This document shows positions 34,059 through 39,484 of a stretch of DNA of 39,484 bases, one piece after another. Both the position numbers and the translations under genes were made by a program. Where the stretch lies: NCBI GenBank assembly GCA_965658435.1, contig CBFHSE010000009.1, forward strand, positions 1 through 39,484, in the 5' to 3' direction. The DNA comes from JADHLN01 sp965658435 (GTDB lineage: Bacteria; Pseudomonadota; Alphaproteobacteria; Rickettsiales; JABIRX01). How positions within the stretch are numbered: position 1 is the first letter of the stretch; every line of letters starts with the position of its first letter. A model generated the notes under the pieces. The model had not been told where the DNA came from. It was given only the letters and a program-made list of their open reading frames with translations, and searched no databases.

Positions 34059-34921
34059 TGCAAAAATGTGGTTTTGTTACTATTATAGGTGCTCCTAATG
34101 CTGGAAAATCAACTTTAACAAATTTATTAGTCGGCACAAAAATAACCATTGTTTCTCCTAAGGTGCAAACAACACGTTCTTCTATAAAGGCGGTATTAGT
34201 TGAAGAGAATACTCAATTAATATTTTGTGATACACCTGGTATTTTTAAGCCGAAGAGAAATTTAGAAAAAATGATTGTGAAAAATGCTCTAGATCACATA
34301 GGTGATGATATGGAGATTATTTACCTAATTGATGCTAAAAAGATTGCGAGTCATGATAATGAAATTATTTTGGAATATATAAGGAAATTAGGCCGAAAGA
34401 TAATTTTAGTTATCAATAAAATTGATAAAATAATCAAAGATAAATTATTACCTATAATATCTAAATATAATGAGCTAGGGTTATTCAAAGAGATTTTTTT
34501 AATTTCTGCGGTAAAAAATTTAGGTGTTGATGATTTAAAAAAATATTTATTAGAAAATGCTAAAGAAGAAAATTTTTTCTTTCCAGAAGATCAATTAACT
34601 GATTCCCCTGTTAGGTTTATTGCTGAAGAAATAACCAGAGAGAAGTTATTTTTATTTTTGCAAGATGAATTGCCTTATAATTTATATGTAGAGACGGATA
34701 GTTACAAAGAAGATGTTCAGGGTAAGATTGTGATTCATCAGACAATATTAGTAGCTAAAGAAAGTCAAAAGAAAATGATTATAGGAGAGGGGGGAAAGAT
34801 GCTTAAAAAGGTTGGCATGGCAGCTAGAAAGGAAATAGCAGAATTTTTGGGTGAAAAAAAATTGCAGTTATTCTTACATGTTAAAAAAAGCTATGATTTT
34901 GATGCTAAATTTAAAATATAA
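34058..34921 (+). CDS. era: GTPase Era
   Basis: A ribosome-assembly GTPase that binds the 3' end of 16S rRNA. It has 287 residues. G1 is G-A-P-N-A-G-K-S-T, G2 lies around the R-S-S-I region, G3 is D-T-P-G and G4 is N-K-I-D. The KH domain carries I-G-E-G-G-K-M-L-K-K-V-G. It is last in the phoU-gpmI-lepB-rnc-era run and meets the convergent dehydrogenase gene with no gap. Confidence 0.96.
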   Translation: MQKCGFVTIIGAPNAGKSTLTNLLVGTKITIVSPKVQTTRSSIKAVLVEENTQLIFCDTPGIFKPKRNLEKMIVKNALDHIGDDMEIIYLIDAKKIASHDNEIILEYIRKLGRKIILVINKIDKIIKDKLLPIISKYNELGLFKEIFLISAVKNLGVDDLKKYLLENAKEENFFFPEDQLTDSPVRFIAEEITREKLFLFLQDELPYNLYVETDSYKEDVQGKIVIHQTILVAKESQKKMIIGEGGKMLKKVGMAARKEIAEFLGEKKLQLFLHVKKSYDFDAKFKI

Positions 34922-35668
34922 TTATTTTTTTGGCAATTTAGCAAATATGAAATCTGTGATTTTTAAGGGCAATAAATTTATAAATTTTAATAAATAATAA
35001 ATAATTTTGGGAAAAATAATATAGTAGTGATTTTTCTCTAAGCCATATTTTATTTTTTGAGCTGCAATATCCGCTTTAATCATTAAAGGCATAGGAAAAT
35101 TATTGTTTTTGGTTAAGGGAGTATCTATATAACCTGGAAATATGATATTAACTTTTATATTATATTTTTTTAATTCAGCTCTTAATGAATCACCAAAATA
35201 TTTAATTGTTATTTTTGAGCAGCTATAGGCTGGAGCGGAGGGTAGAGCGTGTAAAGCTGCCATTGAGCTTATAATGGCTATTTGCCCTGTTTTTCTTTTT
35301 TTAAAATTTTCGATTAAAGGATAAATTGAGTTTATAACACCATAAATATTTACATCAAAAATATCTTTTAACTGATTATAGCTTTCAGGGCCTCCATGTG
35401 ATCCTGCTGATATTCCTGCATTTGCAATTATGAGATCAATTGGGTGTTTTTTTGTATGATTTGTAATGCTTGTGTTTAATTTTTTATAATTTCTTACATC
35501 AATAATTTCATATTGAGTTTTTGCGCCTAATTTTTGGCATTTATTATTAATTTTCAGTAATCTTTTTTTATTGCGGCCAATTAAAATTAAATTATGTTTT
35601 TCTTTGGCGTAGATTTCTGCAAGTTTTGCACCAAGGCCACTTGAGGCTCCTGTTATTATTATATTCAT
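34922..35668 (-). CDS. Short-chain dehydrogenase/reductase (SDR) family oxidoreductase
   Basis: A classical SDR of 248 residues. The NAD(P) motif is T-G-A-S-S-G-L-G (8 residues from 6), with N-A-G-I in the second strand, catalytic Ser in I-I-S-S-M-A, and Y-S-C-S-K with Tyr and Lys four apart. R-N-K-K-R after beta-2 suggests NADP preference. The C-terminal part is hydrophobic (Y-Y-L-L-K-F-I-N-L-L), perhaps membrane-peripheral. Substrate unknown. It stands alone, convergent with era and divergent from gmk. Confidence 0.88.
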   Translation of the reverse strand: MNIIITGASSGLGAKLAEIYAKEKHNLILIGRNKKRLLKINNKCQKLGAKTQYEIIDVRNYKKLNTSITNHTKKHPIDLIIANAGISAGSHGGPESYNQLKDIFDVNIYGVINSIYPLIENFKKRKTGQIAIISSMAALHALPSAPAYSCSKITIKYFGDSLRAELKKYNIKVNIIFPGYIDTPLTKNNNFPMPLMIKADIAAQKIKYGLEKNHYYIIFPKIIYYLLKFINLLPLKITDFIFAKLPKK

Positions 35669-35686
35669 AATAATTAAATAGTGAGG

Positions 35687-35715
35687 TTTACAAAATTTAT
35701 AACTGTGATTATGTT
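35687..35715 (+). promoter_or_regulatory. Candidate promoter of gmk
   Basis: TTTACA, 17-bp spacer, TATGTT in the 72-bp gap between the divergent SDR gene and gmk. A moderate match only. Confidence 0.3.
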
Positions 35716-35740
35716 TAATGCAATTATTAGCTTGTAATTT

Positions 35741-36382
35741 ATGTCTGAATATAAACCAGAGAAAGATGATTATCCAGGTACTTTAATTATTATATCTTCA
35801 CCATCTGGTGCTGGTAAAACCTCAATTACAAAAAAGCTTTTAGCTGAATATGATAATTTAAGACTATCTGTTTCGGTAACTACTAGAACAAAACGTGAGG
35901 GTGAGATAGAAGGTGAAGATTATTTTTTTATTGATGATAAGAAATTTTCTAAATTAGTTGCTGATGGTGATTTGTTAGAACATGCTAAAGTATTTGATAA
36001 TTTCTATGGTACACCTAGGAGTTTTGTAATTGATCAAATAAAAAATGGCAGGAATGTGATTTTTGATATTGATTGGCAAGGTGCAAGAGATATTGCTGCA
36101 TATAAGGATTTTCATATTGTATCAATTTTTATTTTACCTCCTTCAATAGCTGTATTAAGAGAAAGGCTTGAAAAAAGGGCTTTAGATTCAATAGAAATTA
36201 TTGAAAAAAGAATGTTACAAGCTAAATCAGAGATTAGCCATTATAAGGATTATAAATATGTTATTATCAATGATGATATGAATGATGCTGTAGCTAAAAT
36301 TAAAAGAATAATTGATTATTATTCTTTAAGAAATGTTAGACCAAGAAATTATGATAAATTTGTTACAGATGAGCTAATTTAG
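35741..36382 (+). CDS. gmk: Guanylate kinase
   Basis: Phosphorylates GMP to GDP. It has 213 residues. The P-loop is S-S-P-S-G-A-G-K-T-S, the GMP-binding stretch is S-V-S-V-T-T-R-T-K-R-E-G-E-I-E-G-E-D-Y, followed by E-H-A-K-V-F-D-N-F-Y-G-T-P and D-I-D-W-Q-G-A. The lid R-L-x-x-R and I-I-N-D-D near the end complete the family pattern. It is full length and monocistronic in this window. Confidence 0.96.
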   Translation: MSEYKPEKDDYPGTLIIISSPSGAGKTSITKKLLAEYDNLRLSVSVTTRTKREGEIEGEDYFFIDDKKFSKLVADGDLLEHAKVFDNFYGTPRSFVIDQIKNGRNVIFDIDWQGARDIAAYKDFHIVSIFILPPSIAVLRERLEKRALDSIEIIEKRMLQAKSEISHYKDYKYVIINDDMNDAVAKIKRIIDYYSLRNVRPRNYDKFVTDELI

Positions 36383-36390
36383 TTGTCTAA

Positions 36391-36585
36391 CTAATTAGAA
36401 TTATCAAGTTTTTTATATGGAATTGGATTGCCATCTGCGTCTAAAACAACATCTCCTGATTCATATTGAGCAGCTATAAAAGTTCCAAAATCACCAATAA
36501 CTTTTACAGGTTTTACAATTTTATCATTATATTTTTTTTGAATTGCTGCTTTACGAGCATTAGGGTTATTTTTTGAAACTGCCAT
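36391..36585 (-). CDS. Conserved-looking 64-residue protein of unknown function
   Basis: A short protein with a basic start (MAVSKNNPNARKAAIQKKYND), a central V-K-P-V-K-V-I-G-D-F-G-T-F-I-A-A-Q-Y-E-S-G-D-style stretch and a tail with D-A-D-G-N-P-I-P-Y-K-K-L. It looks like a real soluble protein: balanced composition, a promoter-like element upstream (TTGACA-N17-TAAAGA) and no overlap with another gene. The N-terminal resemblance to ribosomal L32 starts is superficial. I do not recognise a family. It is convergent with gmk, 8 bp apart. Confidence 0.6.
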   Translation of the reverse strand: MAVSKNNPNARKAAIQKKYNDKIVKPVKVIGDFGTFIAAQYESGDVVLDADGNPIPYKKLDNSN

Positions 36586-36609
36586 AATATTAATAAAAAT
36601 GAAGTGTTA

Positions 36610-36638
36610 TCTTTAATCTTGTTTTTTATAATTGTCAA
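36610..36638 (-). promoter_or_regulatory. Candidate promoter of the 64-residue protein gene
   Basis: On the minus strand: TTGACA, 17-bp spacer, TAAAGA, giving a leader of about 18 nt. The perfect -35 supports it; the -10 is weak. Confidence 0.4.
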
Positions 36639-36662
36639 TTAGTCTATAAAATAGTTTTATAA

Positions 36663-36791
36663 AGCTTTTTGAGGGCGATTATTTGAATTGTTAATAAAAC
36701 CTTGCTGTGAATAAACTGTTTAAAGTTCCAATGAGAGCTAATGTTTTATTTGTACAAATAAAAGAGATAATCGCTAGCTGTAGGGAAAGCT
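36663..36791. ncRNA. Nested inverted repeats, candidate structured RNA (strand unknown)
   Basis: The outer arms are AGCTTT (36663-36668) and AAAGCT (36786-36791), extendable by two G-U pairs. The inner arms are GCGATTAT (36675-36682) and ATAATCGC (36767-36774), extendable by two more pairs. They enclose a region with a further AACT/AGTT hairpin and a 20-bp palindrome. Concentric stems separated by an asymmetric internal loop are what a 130-nt RNA such as a 6S-like regulator would show, but no known consensus is recognisable to me. A mobile-element scar or operator cluster is the alternative. Confidence 0.25.
36744..36763. promoter_or_regulatory. Perfect 20-bp palindrome
   Basis: TTTTATTTGTACAAATAAAA reads the same on both strands. 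It could be an operator for a dimeric regulator or, as RNA, an 8-bp hairpin with a GTAC loop inside the larger nested structure. Confidence 0.4.
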
Positions 36792-36825
36792 CGTTAATAA
36801 TTATGTTTTTATTAATGGCTAGATA

Positions 36826-38172
36826 TTAGGTGTTACGACCTGCTGGAGAGGGTGATCTACTTGTTTGAGCTCTTGATGTATGAGTACCAACCATTTCTGG
36901 TTTTTTTGATGATGAAGCTATGGTCCTTAATATTTTAAGATCTTGAAATCTACTAGTAATTTTAAATGACCCTGCAAACATTCCAGAGGATTTATCTCTG
37001 TCTTGTTTTGGGACATCTAGTTTTACTAAATATATTTTGGGATGAACTCCTCTCAACTTTATAAAAACTTCTGAATGTCCAACTGTATCTCGATCTTTAA
37101 ATAATGAGCTTAAATCTACTTCATCATCATTTGATGATATTTTTATTTTACCATTTTTGTAAGAATAACTAGAATATGCATCTTGTTGATATGCAGCAGA
37201 AATATATGTTAATCCATCAAGTTTATCTGAAATTAACTCAAGTATTTTTTCCCTGTCTTTTAATGATTCTTCTTCCTTTACATATTTTTTTAATGATTTC
37301 CACTTATCTAGTAGTGATATAGTTCTCTCATCAGGTAATGGCAAAATAATTACAGCATCTCGTTGATGTTTTCTTCCTAAAATATTTTCATCTGTTGCTT
37401 GATATGCATAAGTTTTAAGCAAAGGAGTTTGTGATGGATTTATAGAAAATGCAATAGCTGGATAAGCTTCTTTACTCTTTACAGAGTTCTCTACATATTC
37501 AAATCCTGCTCTCAAACTTTGTTCTTCTAGAGCTTTATCTGTTGGTGGAGCAGACATATTATAATATTGTTGAGGTATAGATCGAATAGCAACATGTGTG
37601 CAATTATCAATGTCAGCTTCTTCAATTGATGTTTTTAATTTAAGGTAGTCATCATCTAACCTTTCTTGTAAAGCCTCAAAATTACCTAATAATGATAATA
37701 ATTTGGTATCAGGTGTATTTTTAGTTTTTATAATATCATTAACAATATCAGTTTTCGCTTTAGAAGTTAAGCTTTTTTTGGCTATAATTTCTTGTATTTT
37801 ATTATAGTGCTCAGGTTTTTCTTGGGCGATATCAAGAGGTGTTTTACCCATAGCATTTGTTGCATTAATATCTGCTCCTGCCTCTAACAGCACCTCTATA
37901 ATTCTATCATTAAAAATATATTTTGTTAATGCTATATGCAAGGCTGTTGCACCTATATCATTTTTCAGATTAACATTAGCTCCATTTTTTAATAATAATT
38001 TTGTTACTTCAATATTATCTAATCCAACTGCTAATATTAGGGGAGTGTTACCATTAAATTTTTTACAGGGTGAATTAATTTCACCTCCTTCATTTATTAA
38101 TGATTTTATAGCCTCGGTATTATTATGTAAAACTGATGTTGCTAATGCATTATTTAATTCTTCTTGGGTCAT
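36826..38172 (-). CDS. Ankyrin-repeat protein with an unrecognised C-terminal domain
   Basis: A 448-residue protein. Residues 1-135 are ankyrin repeats: a degenerate first unit, then clear ones with G-N-T-P-L-I-L-A-V-G (41-50), G-A-T-A-L-H-I-A-L (74-82) and G-K-T-P-L-D-I-A (109-116). After a Lys-rich linker, residues about 180-410 form a globular region I cannot place. Notable pieces are N-C-T-H-V-A-I-R-S-I, Y-P-A-I-A-F-S-I-N, R-D-A-V-I-I-L-P-L-P, V-G-H-S-E-V-F-I-K-L-R-G-V and P-K-I-Y-L-V-K-L-D-V-P. The tail is Ser/Thr/Arg/Pro-rich and disordered. There is no signal peptide. Ankyrin proteins of intracellular bacteria are often type I or IV secreted effectors, so that role is plausible but unshown. 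No close operon partner: the nearest co-directional gene starts 178 bp upstream. Confidence 0.78.
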   Translation of the reverse strand: MTQEELNNALATSVLHNNTEAIKSLINEGGEINSPCKKFNGNTPLILAVGLDNIEVTKLLLKNGANVNLKNDIGATALHIALTKYIFNDRIIEVLLEAGADINATNAMGKTPLDIAQEKPEHYNKIQEIIAKKSLTSKAKTDIVNDIIKTKNTPDTKLLSLLGNFEALQERLDDDYLKLKTSIEEADIDNCTHVAIRSIPQQYYNMSAPPTDKALEEQSLRAGFEYVENSVKSKEAYPAIAFSINPSQTPLLKTYAYQATDENILGRKHQRDAVIILPLPDERTISLLDKWKSLKKYVKEEESLKDREKILELISDKLDGLTYISAAYQQDAYSSYSYKNGKIKISSNDDEVDLSSLFKDRDTVGHSEVFIKLRGVHPKIYLVKLDVPKQDRDKSSGMFAGSFKITSRFQDLKILRTIASSSKKPEMVGTHTSRAQTSRSPSPAGRNT

Positions 38173-38350
38173 TCTATATCTCTATATTCATCACATATAA
38201 ATATTATTATATCAGAAAAATACTCCAAGAAAAGGGGGGTTGTTTATTTAATAGTTTCTTACCATAATCTCTTAATTTTAAAACGGGGAGATGGAGATTT
38301 ATTGGCAGATTATTTGATAGATATAAATATTTAAAAATAATTTAGCCTAT

Positions 38351-39253
38351 TTATATGGATTTTTCTTGTGATATTTGTTCTGACTTTACTTGTTCTGTAA
38401 ATTTTCCGAATGGCTCATGATTATTTATTGTTTGCATTTTAGCTACATTGTTTTTTAATTCATCTGCAATTTTATTGAGAACTGGATTATCTGTGGCTAA
38501 GAATGCTTTATCAAGATGAATTTTTGCATCATCAGGTTTGTTTTGTTTTATAGATTCTACTGCGTTAGTTAGTTCTTCAATTGCTTGCTTTTTTGGTGAT
38601 GCTTCTTCTTGTCCATTATTTGCTATTAACCCTTCTAGGTATGTTAATTTTTCTAATTGCTCTAATTTTTTTGCTAGCTGTTCATTTAATTTATCTTGTT
38701 TAGTTGGCCTTAGCTCCTCTAGGAGTTTGGTTGTGTCTTTTGTTAGTTTTTCTGTTAATAATTTTACTATATTTTTAAATGGGTCAAAATTTTTATTTTT
38801 TGCTGATATAACTATCTCAATTAATCCATCTATATTTTGTTCACTAACTTCTGCACCTTTATCTAATAATTGTTTGATAATTTCAGGATTTCCAAGTTTT
38901 AATGCTTTTATAAGTAAGTTTTCAAGTGATTTTGGTTCAGGATATTCTAGATTATTTAATAATGCTTTGATAATTTCTGGATTTTCTTTTTCAAAAGCTA
39001 CTTTTAAAGCAGCATTAATTATTTGATCTTTTTTCTTAGGATCTATCTTACTAGTTATAATATCAATAGTTTCTTCGATAGTTTTTTCATCAGAGTTTTT
39101 TATTGCGTAAACAAGTATCTGCTTTATATCATCAATATTTGGATCATTTTCTAAAGCTTCATTTAATTCAGTGAAATCACGTTTATTGATGGCGTTTATT
39201 GCCTTTTCAACTTTGTCAGTTTTTTTGAATAAGATCTCGAACAAATTTGCCAT
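38351..39253 (-). CDS. Degenerate ankyrin-like / coiled-coil protein
   Basis: A 300-residue acidic, Lys/Glu-rich protein without signal peptide or membrane helix. Residues about 15-150 contain repeating helical pairs of ankyrin style: N-P-E-I-I-K-A-L-L-N-N-L and N-P-E-I-I-K-Q-L-L-D-K-G-A-E-V. The usual T-P-L-H consensus is missing. Residues 180-225 (L-N-E-Q-L-A-K-K-L-E-Q-L-E-K-L) form a likely coiled coil and the C-terminus is hydrophilic. It is the upstream neighbour of the other ankyrin gene in the same direction; both may be host-interaction proteins, by analogy only. Confidence 0.72.
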   Translation of the reverse strand: MANLFEILFKKTDKVEKAINAINKRDFTELNEALENDPNIDDIKQILVYAIKNSDEKTIEETIDIITSKIDPKKKDQIINAALKVAFEKENPEIIKALLNNLEYPEPKSLENLLIKALKLGNPEIIKQLLDKGAEVSEQNIDGLIEIVISAKNKNFDPFKNIVKLLTEKLTKDTTKLLEELRPTKQDKLNEQLAKKLEQLEKLTYLEGLIANNGQEEASPKKQAIEELTNAVESIKQNKPDDAKIHLDKAFLATDNPVLNKIADELKNNVAKMQTINNHEPFGKFTEQVKSEQISQEKSI

Positions 39254-39323
39254 CTGTAATTTTACTTTAATTAATAATTAATTATATCATATTTTTTTGT
39301 TTTTGAAAAGGATAAAGCTACTC

Positions 39324-39351
39324 TTGCAACTTTCTGCAATTCTGTTATATA
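39324..39351 (+). promoter_or_regulatory. Candidate promoter of the trans-sulfuration enzyme gene
   Basis: TTGCAA, 16-bp spacer, TATATA, with a predicted leader of about 12 nt. It is the third occurrence in the window of TTGCAA at 16-bp spacing from a TAT-type box. Confidence 0.45.
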
Positions 39352-39369
39352 GGCCTTTTTAGATTAAAA

Positions 39370-39484
39370 ATGAGTAAATTAAATAAATTATATTTTGGGT
39401 CTGTAAACCCTCCTATATATCAATCATCAACTATTTTATTTGAAAATATCTCTGAATTAGAAGGTTCAGAAAGACAATATGGTA
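39370..39484 (+). CDS. metC: Cystathionine beta-lyase / PLP-dependent trans-sulfuration enzyme, 5' fragment
   Basis: Only the first 38 residues are present, cut by the right window edge. The sequence G-S-V-N-P-P-I-Y-Q-S-S-T-I-L-F-E-N then R-Q-Y-G matches the N-terminal start of Cys/Met-metabolism PLP enzymes, particularly the MetC-type cystathionine beta-lyases (V-N-x-P-V-Y-x-x-S-T-x-L, then Y-G). The catalytic Lys lies outside. metB- or metZ-like relatives share this region, so the exact reaction is not settled. It is divergent from the ankyrin-like gene. Confidence 0.7.
   Translation, partial: MSKLNKLYFGSVNPPIYQSSTILFENISELEGSERQYG

Noticed and set aside
36391..36585. Ribosomal protein L32 or another ribosomal protein
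   Set aside because: Only the first few basic residues resemble L32; the zinc-ribbon or helical remainder is absent.
37060..37090. G-H-S-E motif of the ankyrin protein as a deaminase active site
   Set aside because: Toxin deaminases pair H/C-A-E with PCxxC; no second cysteine motif exists in this domain.

Overview
The window is AT-rich bacterial DNA with tightly packed genes. The clearest taxonomic cues are alphaproteobacterial: an rsmG-parA-parB cluster with a perfect parS inside rsmG, erpA divergent from dgt, and the phoU-gpmI-lepB-rnc-era run. The low G+C, ankyrin proteins, prepilin-like paralogues and a large two-partner-secretion (TPS) adhesin or toxin suggest a member of Rickettsiales or a similar host-associated lineage. 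Biosynthetic genes such as purH, serA, gshB and a metC-like gene mean it is less reduced than Rickettsia. An extracellular or facultative relative, such as the Deianiraea type, would fit, but that is inference.

Layout. Positions 1-5415 (minus strand) hold a TPS locus: tpsB (FhaC/ShlB-like outer-membrane transporter) directly upstream of, and overlapping by ATGA, a giant filamentous-haemagglutinin-like tpsA that stays open for 1207 codons and runs off the left edge. Positions 5416-6305 are non-coding. They hold three copies of a 79-bp hairpin repeat (one truncated by a run of 96 N) and a 20-nt remnant identical to the 3' end expected of an initiator tRNA, CCA included, which looks like an integration scar. 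Positions 6306-10282 carry three prepilin-like paralogues with an EF-hand-like loop, a DUF3429-like membrane protein and a LysM/LytM (NlpD-like) lipoprotein.

Positions 10379-19362 are housekeeping: rsmG, parA, parB, ruvX, purH, tmk, a TPR-methyltransferase and sucA. A 436-bp intergenic tandem array with an A-B-A'-B arrangement follows sucA's promoter region. Positions 20015-24171 carry a VOC-family protein, nhaA, a TylF-like methyltransferase, ctpA and ftsB. Positions 24128-28207 (minus) carry a YgjP-like peptidase, a yejE-like permease, serA, a small lipoprotein and erpA. Positions 28270-34921 (plus) carry dgt, gshB, phoU, gpmI, lepB, rnc and era. A short-chain dehydrogenase, gmk and a 64-residue unknown protein follow.

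The right end (36586-39253) is accessory: an intergenic segment with nested inverted repeats that could be a structured RNA, then two minus-strand genes for an ankyrin protein with an unrecognised C-terminal domain and a degenerate ankyrin/coiled-coil protein. A 5' fragment of a PLP-dependent trans-sulfuration enzyme begins at 39370.

How the genes fit together: ParA/ParB with parS-type sites in rsmG, parA and gpmI form a chromosome-segregation module, suggesting that the replication origin is not far away. The surface-facing modules (TPS, prepilin-like, NlpD-like) are clustered on the left, and the likely host-interaction (ankyrin) genes on the right. I saw no complete tRNA, rRNA, CRISPR array or transposase gene.
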